A stretch of 64,000 nucleotides of DNA from Gigantopelta aegis (taxonomy: Eukaryota; Mollusca; Gastropoda; Neomphalida; Peltospiridae): assembly GCF_016097555.1 (NCBI RefSeq), contig NC_054711.1:33635072-33699071 (forward strand), read 5' to 3'. Position numbers and translations under genes: made by a program. Shown piece by piece: positions 48,628 to 60,784 of the stretch. Positions within the stretch are counted from its first letter, which is position 1, and the number at the start of each line of letters is the position of its first letter. The notes under the pieces are model-generated. The model was not told the DNA's origin. It searched no databases and saw only the letters and a list, made by a program, of their open reading frames with translations.

Positions 48628-49325
48628 TTGTTCTTGTTTAACGACACCACTAAAACAAATTGATTTATTATTCATCGGCTATTCGATGTCAAATATTTGG
48701 TAATTTTGACAAGTACTTGTTAGAGGAAACCCGCTAAAAAAAATTCCTAATGCAACAAAAAAAAGAGTAAACTAGAACACATTGATTTTTTATCTTATCA
48801 TCGGCTATTGGACGTCAAACATATGGTCATTCTGATACTGTTTTGTAGAGGAAACCCGCTGTCGCCACATAGGCTACTCTTTTACGACAGGCAGCAAAGG
48901 ATCTTTTATTTGCGCTTCCCACAGGCAGGACAGCACAAACCATGGCCTTTGTTGAACCAGTTATGGATCACTGGTCGGTGCAAGTGGTTTACACCTACCC
49001 ATTGAGCCTTGCGGAGCACTCACTCAGGGTTTGGAGTCAGTATCTGGATTAAAAATCCCATGCCTCGAATGGGATCCGAACCCAGTACCTACCAGCCTGT
49101 AGACCGATGGCCTAACCACGACGCCACCGAGGCCGGTGCAACAAAGGCTCTTTTATATCCGCTTTCCCACAGACAGGAAAGCACATATCACAGTCTTTGA
49201 CCAGCTGTGATGCACTGGATGGAACCAGAAAAAAAACAAATCAGTTGAATGGATCCACCGAGGTGGTTCGATCCTGTGACGCTGGCACCTCAAGCGAGCA
49301 CTCAACCGACTGAGCTAAATCCAGC
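48628..49325 (-). mobile_element. Outer SINE, head b, tail A, split by a younger SINE
   Basis: The tail part (48628-48759: TTGTTTAACGACACCACTAA, ATCGGCTATTCGATGTCAAA, CCTAATGCAACAAA) and the head part (49137-49325: CTCTTTTATATCCGCTTTCC, GAGCACTCAACCGACTGAGC) are one element interrupted by the SINE at 48760-49136. Confidence 0.9.
48760..49136 (-). mobile_element. Nested SINE, head type d
   Basis: A 9-bp target duplication TGCAACAAA flanks it (48751-48759 and 49137-49145). On the minus strand the head reads CCGGCCTCGGTGGCGTCGTG with box-B-like GGTTCGGATCC, then CTCAATGGGTAGGTGTAAAC and the common SINE body. Its tail is mixed: it has both GGCTACTCTTTTACGAC-like (tail B side) and ATCGGCTATTGGACGTCAAA (tail A side) segments. 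It is the same head type as 62849-63234. Confidence 0.88.
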
Positions 49326-49739
49326 CCTGAGTGGATCAAATGACACAGATATCAAAACTGGCTATCACTGGATTAATAAAGAGAGTTAATTTGTTAAACA
49401 CTTTACAAAAACCAAAAGTGTCACCATTTTATGAATTATCGAAGTGGATGTAGCAATTTACGTGTGCCACTAGTTGTGGTCGAGAGCACTCTTAGATTTA
49501 CGTCTAACTTTACTCATAACTTACACTTCTTTGTGAAATGCTCTTCAGTCGTAGATTTACGTGCAAAACGTAACTTACGATTTTTGGTGAAATTGGGTCC
49601 AGTCTTCTATCATATATTTGCATGATACTTATCTCCAAGATTAAACGTTTTCTTATAGTCATTTGCATTTGCATTTAATATTATTATTTTTCTTCTTTTT
49701 GTTTCACTATTTACTTTTAGGTTTCCTTTTTTTGCAATA
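49326..49739. other. Gene-free stretch
   Basis: Nothing recognised before the LINE scrap. Confidence 0.4.
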
Positions 49740-49905
49740 TTCCAAAAAGGCATTTAGATTTCGTTTTTCAAATCGTGAGCATTAGTTGCTAGTAGTGCAG
49801 TATCGTCGGCATATAGGAGACAAAGCAAGTTGATTCCGGTGTCTAGTAAGCAATCGTGTTCATCTATAGCGGTGGCTACCCCTGAACAATTAGAATTTAG
49901 TGGGG
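49740..49905 (-). mobile_element. LINE reverse transcriptase fragment with YADD box
   Basis: Minus-strand translation reads CSGVATAIDEHDCLLDTGIN then LLCLLYADDTALLATNAHDL, with the catalytic YADD motif of reverse transcriptases in its normal context, followed by a stop. No other domains remain, so this is a short scrap of a non-LTR element. Confidence 0.7.
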
Positions 49906-50162
49906 GGGTTTTAGGTTTACCATTGGGTTATGAAAACCTACACGTTACGCGCGGGTTAACCCATGGATTATTTGCATTGCACGTATAACGTGCAGGGGTT
50001 TCAATAAGCCCAGGCTAACACCAGGTTATACATACACTGTTTGATAAACCTGCTATTGGGCAGCTTTACCGCCGGGTTTGTTCTGATGATGGTGAAGGAT
50101 TTTGACACAAACTTCGGTTTTTACGTCACTATGTTAGGGATATGTATCTTTGGCATCAGGTG

Positions 50163-50540
50163 AAACATTTAGATATGTTTTCAGGAGAGAATACATGATT
50201 TTTATAGGGAGGGGTGAACCTTTAGATATGTTTTCAGGAGAGAATACATGATGTTTATAGGGAGGAGTGAACCTTTAGATATGTTTTCAGGAGAGAATAC
50301 ATGATGTTTATAGGGAGGAGTGAACCTTTAGATATGTTTTCAGGAGAGAATACATGATGTTTATAGGGAGGGGTGAACCTTTAGATATGTTTTCAGGAGA
50401 GAATACATGATTTTTATAGGGAGGGTGAACCTTTATATATGTTTTCAGGAGAAAATACATGATTTTTATAGGGAGGGGTGAACCTTTAGATATGTTTTCA
50501 GGAGAGAATACATGACTTTTATAGGGAGGGGGGAACCTTT
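50163..50540. repeat. 53-bp minisatellite, seven copies
   Basis: Units read AACCTTTAGATATGTTTTCA, GGAGAGAATACATGATGTTT and ATAGGGAGGGGTG, with T/G variants and one single-base deletion. Confidence 0.96.
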
Positions 50541-50629
50541 TTGAAAATGTGCACCTAGACTATTCCAAAGTACACTAACATACATTAGATACAGGTAAAT
50601 ATTTCCCAGAAACACCGACCAGTATATTC

Positions 50630-50870
50630 AAAAGCGTACGAGAAGGGTGGGTGACCATGCCTCCCTTGCCTACCCCAATCCCCAGTGCTGGAGAAAATCT
50701 ACTCATTCGGGCAAAAATTATGGAGACATTCGGGAAAACGAGTTAGTCTGAACACATTTCATCGTGTATTTGCACAATTCTGTTTTACTTGTACACAGAA
50801 TGCATCAAATTGCATTTCTCATTTTAAAACATTTCGGGAAAGGTATTTCTCCCGAAGCTGTTTAGAACTG
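50630..50870 (+). mobile_element. Dispersed repeat D, copy 3 (diverged, truncated)
   Basis: AAAGCGTACGAGAAGGGTGG, CAGTGCTGGAGAAAATCTAC, ATTCGGGCAAAAATTATGGA and CATTTCATCGTGTATTTGCA track copy 2 at 38695 in order. Confidence 0.6.
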
Positions 50871-51651
50871 ACGTAAACGCGTTACCAAGAAAGTCTAACC
50901 ATTTTAGCTAAAACAATGTTTTTTTTAAATAGGGCTATAAAGTCCGACACAATAATTTGAAAATAATACATTACAAAATGATTGTTTATATTTAAAATCA
51001 TTATGAATGTGTTCGTGATCATAATTGTAACGAATTAAGTATTAATCGTACAGTTGTTCATTGTCAGTAATTATTTAATTTCATCCAAGAATTTAGTACA
51101 TGAGTGGTGTTTATATATTCTGAATACATGTAGATATGGTGCATGGTGCATGGTGCATGGTGTATGGGAAGGGAAGGGAAGGGAACTATATTAACGTGCC
51201 CACATCCTTATGGATTCGGGTTCTGGTATAGCCAGTCCACGATTCCATGGCGGGAGGGGGAAGGGTGTATGGTGTATACATAAGTATAAAAAATAGATAT
51301 ATGGTGAAAAATGCATTAAAACAGTGTTGTATTCACCAACATTTATTGGAAGTTTACTCGTAGAATTTATGAAATTGCAATTCAGGATATCTAGTTTTCA
51401 AAAGTTTCTTGCAGCATGCCTCTGACCTCCTAAAACGTCAGCCGATTCTCGCACTCAATATTAGTTAGACTATTAGTTAGACCCTCCGATGTTTATTTAA
51501 TTCCACCATGCCAGACATTATGAAATTTGAAGAATTAATAGTATTGTAATATTAGGGATTCAAATTAATATCGATAAATAAATATTGGTTTTAAACTAAA
51601 TATGGGAGAGCGAGTGTGCGTTCAAGAATAAGTGTGAGATACATACATTAT
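50871..51651. other. Gene-free stretch
   Basis: Short GGTGCATGGTGCATGGTG and GGGAAGGGAAGGGAA repeats at about 51135-51187; TTCTGGTATAGCCAGTCCAC at 51230 may be a TIR-element scrap. Confidence 0.4.
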
Positions 51652-51933
51652 TTATCATCTACATTTCAGTCCAACTTAGTTTCGTGCTTATATCCAATTA
51701 CGTTTCAAGCACGCTGTCCCGAGCACACGCCTCAGATACCTGGGCTGTCTGTCCAGGACAGTGAGTTAGTGGTTAATGGTTAGTGAGAGAAAAGATGGTG
51801 TAGTGGTCTTACACCTACCCATTGAGTCGTTAAGACTCGCTCTGGGTGGGAGCCGGTGCCGGGCTGCGAACCCAGTACCAACCAGCCTTATGTCCGATGG
51901 CTTAGCCACGACACTACCGAGGCCGGTACATAT
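51652..51933 (-). mobile_element. SINE of a separate body type (head e)
   Basis: On the minus strand it reads CCGGCCTCGGTAGTGTCGTG, box B GGGTTCGCAGCC, ATGGGTAGGTGTAAGACC, CTGTCCTGGACAGACAGCCC and an end GGATATAAGCACGAAAC. Body and tail are unrelated to the dominant SINE, although the head is like type d. A second copy is at 52976. Confidence 0.85.
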
Positions 51934-52147
51934 TTATTATATACAACCTCCTGTTCCTTACGAGTAAAGAGAGATAACTCTATTTTATTTTTACCTGAAT
52001 ACCTGGAGCGGTTAGCGGGACGATCAATAGCGACAGGTTTAAAAATAGGTCACCTGTGGTACACAAACGGCGTCATGCGAGCGTTTAACACCTGATCTTC
52101 ACATTTATAGCTAGTTTTCTACAGTAACAGACTTCCAAATTGAAAAC

Positions 52148-52190
52148 ATGGACCACATATCTACACCCGTTTGGCTTTTTATCTTTACAG
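52148..52190 (+). CDS. Candidate signal-peptide first exon
   Basis: ATG at 52148 opens MDHISTPVWLFIFT, then an ideal donor ACAG|GTAAGTAAG in phase 1 at 52190. A short hydrophobic start exon followed by a phase 1 intron is a common layout for secreted or type I membrane proteins. It is very short, and no downstream exon was identified. Confidence 0.3.
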
Positions 52191-52975
52191 GTAAGTAAGA
52201 TGTTATACGTACAGGTAACAACACAGTTGTTATGTTACAGGCGAATTGAAACATTTCTTCTACCATTTACGACCTTTAATATAGACAGGCGGAAGTAGCT
52301 GAAATAGGGGAGGGGTTGTTATTCAGCCAGTATGCACAGGGGGTGGAGCTGAGATTCAGGTATTTGGGTGGAGCTGAGATCAAGTATATGTTGTGTGGAT
52401 ATATTCGCATGCAACAAATTTCAAATGTTAACTAGTTTAAACATAATTTCTATATAGGAAGGCATTTTAAAATACTCCAGCCCTCGCCCACCACACCTTC
52501 CTGTTAACTTTATATCTTGTCAATACGAATACCACTAATGTTTACCGTTACAGTGTTAAGGTAATTTACTAAATACCGTTCCATTGTTATATGATGTATT
52601 TCGAACCTCGACAACAAAACAATGGTCGAATCAGCTGTGATCAGTCAGGCATGACAAAACATTCAGTGTTTAAACATATAGTCTCGATTGCCAGCAATAA
52701 TAATCAGTTTCTTATCAACATTTTATGCGGACGGGTAGATTCCTTGCTCCATTGTGCAGTTTGTTTAATCAGCAAAACAGCGAACATGTATGATTTCAAG
52801 GTATATAACTATTAACAGTAATAACAAGGGACTGAATTTACCTCCTTGAGCCTTTGACAGCTGGCATGTCGCGTGAAGCGCGGAACTTGGGTGATACGAA
52901 CAGAGGCCAGCTGAAAACACAGGGTGCTTACCTGACATTCCTTTTAATCATTAGGTCAACTAGAAAGGCTTACCT
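52191..52975. other. Gene-free stretch
   Basis: One plus frame (52591-52815, MMYFEPRQQNNGRISCDQSG) has no recognisable domain or strong splice context, so it is not called. Confidence 0.4.
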
Positions 52976-53240
52976 TTCTCGGTGGTGTCGTGGTTAAGCC
53001 ATTGGACATACGGCTGGTAGGTACTGGGTTCGCAGCGCGGTACCGGTCCACACACAGAGCGAGTTTTAACGACTCGATGGGTAGGTGTAAGACCACTACA
53101 CCCTCTTCTTTCTCACGGGCTACTAACAACTGACCCTCTGCTCTCGACAGACAGCCTGGATAGCTGAGTAGTGTGTCCAGGACAGCGTGCTTGAACCGTA
53201 ATTGGATATAAGCATGAAAATCAGTTGAATTGAAATGAAT
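52976..53240 (+). mobile_element. SINE of body type e
   Basis: TCGGTGGTGTCGTGGTTAAG head, GGTACTGGGTTCGCAGC box, ATGGGTAGGTGTAAGACCAC, CTCTCGACAGACAGCCTGGA, GTGTCCAGGACAGCGTGCTT and TTGGATATAAGCATGAAAAT end. It matches 51652-51933 in the other orientation. Confidence 0.87.
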
Positions 53241-53479
53241 GAATATAAAGGCTTAAGAAGTTCGGTGACCCCACAGCTACACGCCGGGATAGGGGGTGGG
53301 GGTCCATGCCTATTGTCGGTAGTTTTTGTGCAAGTTGAACCATTTAATTTCATAAGTTACATGTCATAGTGAAGGGGTCCGCTCACTGCAGCAACGTCAA
53401 ATTAAGATTCAACCTTAATTGTGTGTCTGTGTGGTGTGAGGTAATACTTGCACCGGTGACGCCAATTAATCTGACTTAA

Positions 53480-53815
53480 GATAATCTTCAAGTCAATTCT
53501 TTATTAACCTAGAGCATTCACAGCTCATCAGGTGACCTACATATATCACAATTTACAGTATTATGGAAGGTGTTATAAAATAGATACATACGGAGAATGT
53601 AAGAAAATGTGCAGAGAACTCATTTTAAGAACACACAGTGTTAAAACTATACACCTATAGATTATCTTCTAAACATTTTGTATAACTATTTTCTTAACTT
53701 GCACAATTTCTTTACACTAAGGTAAATAATAAACATAAATGGAAGTATTCTATAATATTTCTTAATATATATACAACTCTATAATCATTATAAAATAAGT
53801 AAGATACTATAGCAT
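53480..53815. repeat. Dispersed repeat shared with 16560-16920
   Basis: Shared ordered words include ATGGAAGGTGTT, GGAGAAT, TACAGAACTC/GCAGAGAACTC, ATTTTGTATAACTATTTTC and ATATACAACT/ATATATAATCAT. The other copy lies inside the GATTAC element, so this may be a fragment of a related element. Confidence 0.55.
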
Positions 53816-53904
53816 GGCACTCGACAATCTCACCTAAATGACTCAAAACATAATCTATTACACATATTATGTTACAGTAAACAATGTTGAAACAAGTTTA
53901 AAGT

Positions 53905-54195
53905 TTGTGTTGTTTAACGACACCATTAGATCACATTGGTTTATTAATCATCGGCTATTGGATGTCCAACATTTGATAACTCTGACATTTAGTCTTGGAA
54001 AGGAAACTCGCTATATATTTTTTATTAGTAGCAAGGGATCTTTTATATGCACCATCCCACAGACTTGATAGCACATACCGCAGCCTTTAATATACCAGTC
54101 ATGGTGCACTGGCTGCAACGAGATATAGACCAATCTCTGGGGGATCGATCCTAGACTACCGCTTAGCGCTTTACCACTGGGCTACATCCCGCCCT
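53905..54195 (-). mobile_element. Full-length SINE, head a, tail A
   Basis: TTTGTGTTGTTTAACGACAC, ATCGGCTATTGGATGTCCAA, AGCAAGGGATCTTTTATATG, GGGGATCGATCCTAGACTAC and TTTACCACTGGGCTACATCC. The array at 54.2 kb starts about 30 bp beyond its head. Confidence 0.92.
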
Positions 54196-54224
54196 AATAC
54201 TGAAAGAAAAAAAATGAGGGCACT

Positions 54225-56655
54225 GGATGTACACACACTGTACACACACTGTACACACACACACTGGATGTACACACACTGTACACACACTGTACACACA
54301 CACACTGGATGTACACACACTGTACACACACTGTACACACACTGAAAACACACTGGATGTACACACACTGTACACACACACACTGGATGTACACACACTG
54401 TACACACTGTACACACACTGTACACACACTGGATGTACACACACTGTACACACACACACTGGATGTACACACACTGTACACACACACACTGGATGTACAC
54501 ACACTGTACACACACTGTACACACACTGTACACACACACTGGATGTACACACACTGTACACACACACTGGATGTACACACACTGTACACACACACACTGG
54601 ATGTACACACACTGTACACACACACACTGGATGTACACACACTGTACACACACACACTGGATGTACACACACTGTACACACACACACTGGATGTACACAC
54701 ACTGTACACACACACACTGGATGTACACACACTGTACACACACACACTGGATGTACACACACTGTACACACACACACTGGATGTACACACACTGTACACA
54801 CAATGTACACACACTGTACACACACACACTGGATGTACACACACTGTACACACACACACTGTACACACACTGTACACACACACACTGGATGTACACACAC
54901 TGTACACACACTGGATGTACACACACTGTACACACACTGTACACACACACACTGTACACACACTGTACACACACCCACTGGATGTACACACACACACTGT
55001 ACACACACTGTACACACACACACTGGATGTCCACACACTGTACACACACACTGGATGTACACACACTGTACACACACACACTGGATGTACACACACTGTA
55101 CACACACACACTGGATGTACACACACTGGATGTACACACACTGGATGTACACACACTGTACACACACACTGGATGTACACACACTGGATGTACACACACT
55201 GTACACACACACTGGATATACACACACTGGATGTACACACACTGTACACACAATGTACACACACTGGATGTACACACACTGTACACACACACTGGATATA
55301 CACACACTGGATGTACACACACTGGATGTACACACACTGGATGTACACACACTGTACACACAATGTACACACACTGGATGTACACACACTGTACACACAC
55401 TGTACACACACTGTACACACACACTGTACACACACTGTACACACACTGTACACACACACTGTACACACACTGTACACACACTGTACACACACACTGTACA
55501 CACACACTGGATATACACACACTGGATGTACACACACTGGATGTACACACACTGTACACACACACACTGGATATACACACACTGAATGTATACACACTGG
55601 ATGTACACACACTGTACACACACACACACACTGGATGTACACACACTGTACACACACACACTGGATATACATACACTGGATATATACACATACACTGGAT
55701 ATATACACATACACTGGATATACACACACACACACACTGGATACACACACACACACTGGATACACACACACACACTGGATACACACACACACACACTGGA
55801 TACACACACACTGAATATACACAGACACTGGGTATACACAGACACTGGATATACACACACACTGGATACACACACACTGGATACACACACACACTGGATA
55901 CAGACAGACACTGGATATAGACATACACTGGATATACACACACACTGGATATACACACACACTGAATATACACAGACACTGGGTATACACAGACACTGGG
56001 TATACACACACACTGGATATACACACACACTGAATACACACACACACTGGATACACACACACACTGGATACAGACAGACACTGGGTATACACAGACACTG
56101 GGTATACACACACACTGGATATACACACACACTGGATACACACACACACTGGATACACACACACACTGGATATACACATACACTGGATATACACATACAC
56201 TGGATATACACACACACTGGATATACACATACACTGGATACATACATACACTAGATATACACACACTGGATATATACATATACTGGATATACACAGACAC
56301 ACTGGATATACACACACTGGATATACACATACACTGGATATACACATACACTGGATATACATACATACACTGGATATACACATATACTGGATATATACAT
56401 ACACTCGATATACACAGACACACCGGATATACACACTGGATATACACATACACTGGATATACACATACACTGGATACATACATATACTGGATATATACAT
56501 ACACTGGATATACATACATACACTGGATATACACATACACTGGATATATACATACACTCGATATACACAGACACACCGGATATACACACTGGATATACAC
56601 ATACACTGGATATACACATACACTGGATACATACATACTCTGGATACATACACAC
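54225..56655. repeat. GTACACACAC / GGATATACACACAC array, 2.4 kb
   Basis: Units CACTGGATGTACACA and CACTGTACACACA alternate to about 55650, then CACTGGATATACACATA and GGATACACACAC forms follow. Frames on both strands stay open for hundreds of codons (SVCVYPVCVYIQC on minus, HTGCTHTVHTLYTH on plus); these are artefacts. The sequence is mostly alternating purine-pyrimidine. Confidence 0.96.
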
Positions 56656-56813
56656 ACTGGATATACATACACTGACAGGGGCAGAGCGCAGCGCCCTTCT
56701 GTTTATTGCTAGCTAGAACACTGCACTCATATTTACTGGATATACATACACTGATAGGGGCAGAGCGCAGCGCACTTCTGTGTATTGCTAGCTAGAATAC
56801 TGCACTCATATTT
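56656..56813. repeat. 80-bp tandem duplicate at the array edge
   Basis: ACTGGATATACATACACTGA then GGGGCAGAGCGCAGCGC and TTGCTAGCTAGAACACTGCA occur twice in tandem with a few substitutions. The start of the unit is array sequence, so array and flank were duplicated together. Confidence 0.92.
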
Positions 56814-57265
56814 ACAACAAGCAAATGTATCTGCTATGTAAATGTAATCATTAAAAAGGCTATCAGTAAAAAACCCAAACATGTCGCAGTGGCAGACCAC
56901 TGAGGGTAGTCGTTTGAAATGAAAGTATATCGTGTGAGAACAACCCCACCCTTCTCCTCCGGTCAGGACAGCGCCCGTCGTTATGAGATCAATCATGTAT
57001 CCTCACTTCAAAATGTCGACTCGCCTGTTTACAATTGATGAAGTATGTACACATAGACACGTCAAATCTATAAAATGTTTTTGTGATGTATAGGCGCACA
57101 CAGGCCGAACAGCCAAGCCTAATAAATGTTGTATAACAATGATATGAATACGTGATGAGTCACAGTATAGTCCACTATGTCAATGCCCAGTGTATTAGCA
57201 TATATACACGTTTTGTTCAGCGTACTAGTATTTAATAAACACACGTAATGGCGGAAACAGAAGTG
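56814..57265. other. Gene-free stretch
   Basis: Nothing recognised. Confidence 0.4.
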
Positions 57266-57269
57266 TTAA

Positions 57270-57580
57270 AGGGACATTCCTGAGTTTGCTGCATTGTAAG
57301 ATGTTTCCGAATAATAAAATATGTCTACGATTAAACTTACATATTAAATATATTTTCTTGTTTAGAATATCAGTGTCTGTATATTCAATGTATTTCTGGT
57401 CGTCTTAATATTTGTAAGAAGCCCAAACTGGATTTTGTCTTCAAATAATTTCGTACGTACGAACAAATCTTTTTTAGGAAATAAAATGAAATTTAACCTA
57501 GTACAAATATTAGAACGATCAGAAACACGTTTAATACATTTTCGGCTGCTACCATTTTTAACGATTTTGTGAAAAAAAAG
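57270..57580 (-). mobile_element. TTAA-type MITE, second copy, one end not recognisable
   Basis: TTAA at 57266-57269 precedes AGGGACATTCCTGAGTTTGC, and the following 200 bp matches the reverse complement of 2616-2926 (for example GAATATCAGTGTCTGTATAT, ATTTCGTACGTACGAA). The opposite TIR is not found; instead an imperfectly inverted copy of its own interior follows (GTACAAATATTAGAACGATC). Confidence 0.7.
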
Positions 57581-57689
57581 GTGAGAAAATAAAATGTATG
57601 TATTTGCGGTTTATGTTGAAAACAAAAACGTGTTTACACCCCTGAGCACAAACATGTCAAGAATGCCTTGGTAGTTTATTCCAAGCAAC

Positions 57690-58190
57690 GGGGCGGGGTG
57701 TAGTCCAGCAGTAAAGCAGTCGCCTGATACGCGGTCGGGCTGGGTCAGCGAGCCCATCGGGCTATGTTTCGTTCCAGCCAGTGCACCACGAAGAAAAAAA
57801 AACTTTTATTCAAAACACCATCGGTGTTACCTTTGACGTGGTTTACAAACATTTCAGGCAGAAAGTATACTGCTTAAAAGGATAATACAACCATATTCGA
57901 CTAACTAACTAAATAAATTTACAATACATAGTTAATTACTTTCACACATGCACAACATAATATACAGTTAATATAATCAAACTTACAAATAAGTAACTTG
58001 CGAAAGATATCAAAAGCGTGGTACGTACTATCCTGTTTGGAATGGTGCATATAACAGATCCCTTGCTACTAACGAAAACATGTAGCGGGTTTCCTCTCTA
58101 AAATTATATGTCAAAATTACCAAATGTTTGACATCCAATAGCCGATGGTTAATAAATCAACGTGCTCTTGTGGTGTCGTTAAATAAACAA
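57690..58190 (+). mobile_element. SINE, head a, tail A, split by an insertion
   Basis: The head and front body (GGGGTGTAGTCCAGCAGTAA to CCAGCCAGTGCACCACGA) stop at about 57791, and the rest resumes at 58009 (TATCAAAAGCGTGGTACGTA to GTGTCGTTAAATAAACAAAC). The two halves complete one SINE. Confidence 0.88.
57793..58008 (-). mobile_element. Insertion in the SINE, probable retroelement 3' end
   Basis: About 216 bp with AAAAAAAACTTTTATTCAAA at its left edge, so on the minus strand it ends TTGAATAAAAGTTTTTTTT, like a LINE 3' terminus. No coding part remains. Confidence 0.45.
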
Positions 58191-58304
58191 ACCTCAACTT
58201 TATTCAAAGCAACGAAAAGGCAACTGTTAAAGTGACCGACCCTAGTTTTTAAACACGACCACGTATTTGTTAGAACAGTTTTTGATAACTGAAATCAAAC
58301 AATT

Positions 58305-58396
58305 AGAGAGGAAACCCGATATATTTTTCCATTAGTAGCAAGGGATCTTTTATATGCACTATCCCATAAACAGGATAGCACATACCACAGCCTTTG
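58305..58396 (-). mobile_element. SINE core fragment
   Basis: AGAGGAAACCCGATATATTT, AGCAAGGGATCTTTTATATG and GGATAGCACATACCACAGCC; both ends lost. Confidence 0.83.
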
Positions 58397-58656
58397 GGGT
58401 TTTTTAAGGAGGATCGCTCTCATCAATATACATGTATGTTAAGGGATGACAAATCTCCCTTCTCGACATAATCGCTGAGGAATCACATCCCTGAACATGG
58501 TTAGGTGTCTAGACTAAAGATTAATTCACATAACACACACACTAGATAATTATTGGTATCCAATTGATTCTTCGTTTATTCCTCACCTAATGTTAGTTTT
58601 GTTTTTGCTTTTTATTCTAGTAAAATAGATTTATTTTCCATATAATAAAAGGTAGG

Positions 58657-58830
58657 AAGGAAGGACATGTTTTATTTAACGACGCTCTCAACACATTTTA
58701 TTTAAGGTTATATGGCGTCGGACATACGATTAAGGACCACACATATATAGAGAAAACCCGCTGTTGCCACTTCATGGGCTACACTTTTCGATTAGCAGCA
58801 GGGGTCTTTTACATGTATCGTTGTTTAAAA
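58657..58830 (-). mobile_element. SINE 3' half, tail B
   Basis: AGGAAGGACATGTTTTATTT, AACGACGCTCTCAACACATT, GGTTATATGGCGTCGGACAT, CTGTTGCCACTTCATGGGCT and GATTAGCAGCAGGGGTCTTT. Confidence 0.9.
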
Positions 58831-59117
58831 ACGTATTAAACTCATTTTCGCTCGTTAGATACATTTAGAAACAACTCGTTGTGAAATAAATGGTATCTAA
58901 CGGCCACTCGTGTATTCGACTAAAATACACGTGATGTCACTGTATTGTCTCAACGCTCCATTTAGTAATGGAGCGGTAATTCAATAACTCTCCATTACTA
59001 GTTATTACAGATCACCCAAATGTAGGAATGGACAGGTTTTACTTAAGTAATCGATACTTGAAAATATTTAATTAACTAAAACAACACTACAAAGCCGTAA
59101 CCAAAAAAGGTTTACTC
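58831..59117. other. Gene-free stretch with small hairpin
   Basis: GCTCCATTTAGTAATGGAGC near 58950 is a small palindrome. Nothing else is recognised. Confidence 0.4.
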
Positions 59118-59314
59118 CAAAAATATCTGTAGACGCTGTCAGGAGGTTAATCCGTACAGTCATTTTGTTATAACGTCACACAAAAATATCTGTAGACCTG
59201 TCAGGAGGTTAATCCGTACAGTCATTTTGTTATAACGTCACACAAAAATATCTGTAGACGCTGTCAGGAGGTTAATCCGTACAGTCATTTTGTTATAACG
59301 TCACACAAAAATAT
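59118..59314. repeat. 60/62-bp repeat, three copies
   Basis: CAAAAATATCTGTAGACGCT, GTCAGGAGGTTAATCCGTAC and AGTCATTTTGTTATAACGTC recur three times; the second lacks two bases. Confidence 0.95.
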
Positions 59315-59759
59315 CCATGTCGTAGTTTAGTTCCATTTATAGTCGTGTTCCAGTTCAACGTCGATATAGCTTAAAATCCGAGAGGTATCCATTGCTTTTT
59401 TATTCCTGTTTGACAATCCTTGAATAAAGTTGTGGCCAACGATTTTCACAATAGTATATCTGTACAATAAAGCATGCGAAGGCTGTACTAGTTAATTCCG
59501 AGTGTGAAAAACAGTATGAAATTAAACAAAAACTAAACCAATCAATTCAATATAGACTAGATTAATTCCTATTCAAGATTCGGTTTATTCAATCAAAATA
59601 ATATTGCTAGAAAACAGCTAAAAAGGAGTTCCGTTGATTAAATATTTGGTGTAGTGGCTTCTCAGTAGACTCGAGTATAGAATATTAGGTCAAATTGGAT
59701 CCTAAATATGGGACAAAAAATATCATCAAAGTTGACAGGGCCAAACGAAACACATCCCC
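59315..59759. other. Gene-free AT-rich stretch
   Basis: Nothing recognised. Confidence 0.4.
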
Positions 59760-59764
59760 GTTTG

Positions 59765-59915
59765 ACCGAGCAGTCCATACCGCAACCTTTGATGTACCTG
59801 GGTGGGGCGGATAATACCGAATCTGTCGATGGGGATCGATCCTACGACGGACCCATCACGTGTCAGTGGATATTTCTATCAGAGCTACCTACACTCCAGC
59901 CGGGGGAGGGGCGGG
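59765..59915 (-). mobile_element. Decayed SINE, head side
   Basis: CCATACCGCAACCTTTGATG and GGGGATCGATCCTACGACGG keep the order of a minus-strand head-a SINE; the rest is scrambled. A plus open frame across it (59708-59986) is therefore not a gene. Confidence 0.5.
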
Positions 59916-60784
59916 AGAAGGGGGCAGGGAGTAATTACAGTATTAGAGATGCTTTAATACAGGCGTTTGCCTATCAGTCTTTTTAACCACTTTATTTTTT
60001 TAACTGTACAAACATTTTAACCAAATCATAAAAATATAAATTACTTACTTGTTTTATGCATCTCGTATTGTTCGTTATTCTATACAGGTTCACGGAAACC
60101 GTACACACACTGTTCGACATTCCATTTGTAACATGTTTGCAAATTCACAGGATAGAATCTGTTTGTCATCAGACGGTGTTTCGTCGTCATTGAAAGATTC
60201 AAAATGCGATATTGTGTAACCATTATCATCGAATGATATGTCTGAGCATTTCACTAATGCATCGTCACCATGTAACAAGTTCAGTATTTAGTATCTTCAA
60301 TCGTATCCAAGTTGAAAGTACAGTCTTTGTATCTAGATTGAGGTAAAACAAATTTAACAAATAAACAGTAACCAAAACTTGTCGACTCATCGTCAGCCAT
60401 GCCGCCACAAACATATCTTAACAAAATGGCGTTTTATTTGCATGTGTCTTGACTTCACCCATGCACGTGATCGCTACACTGCACATGAAAAGTGTTTTCA
60501 CTACATGTTTCTTAAGTAATGAAGACAACCCATCCATGTGATAGGTACATTACACATGAAAGTCCGTGCTAATGTTACCGTAAAATGAAGATGACAAATG
60601 AGGCTACGAGGTAGCAGAATTAATTGTTTTAATTAATACACAAAATCCTACTTAATTAACCTATATCACCAGAAATCACTAGTATTAAACTGCATACTTA
60701 CATATATTGACATAAAGTCATTATTTATTAGTGTATTTTAAGTTGGGGAATATCCTCGTAATTTCCATTCCTGCAAAATAATGG
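59916..60784. other. Gene-free stretch
   Basis: A short minus open frame (60090-60278, 62 codons) has no domain or splice context. The rest is AT-rich. Confidence 0.4.

Noticed and set aside
54163-56672. Very long open frames on both strands (up to 833 codons, Cys/Val-rich on minus)
   Set aside because: They are translations of a GTACACACAC-type tandem array. All three minus frames are open together, which is a property of the repeat and not of a gene.
59708-59986. A 92-codon plus open frame starting MGQKISSKLTG
   Set aside because: Most of it overlaps a decayed SINE head, and no domain or splice context supports it.
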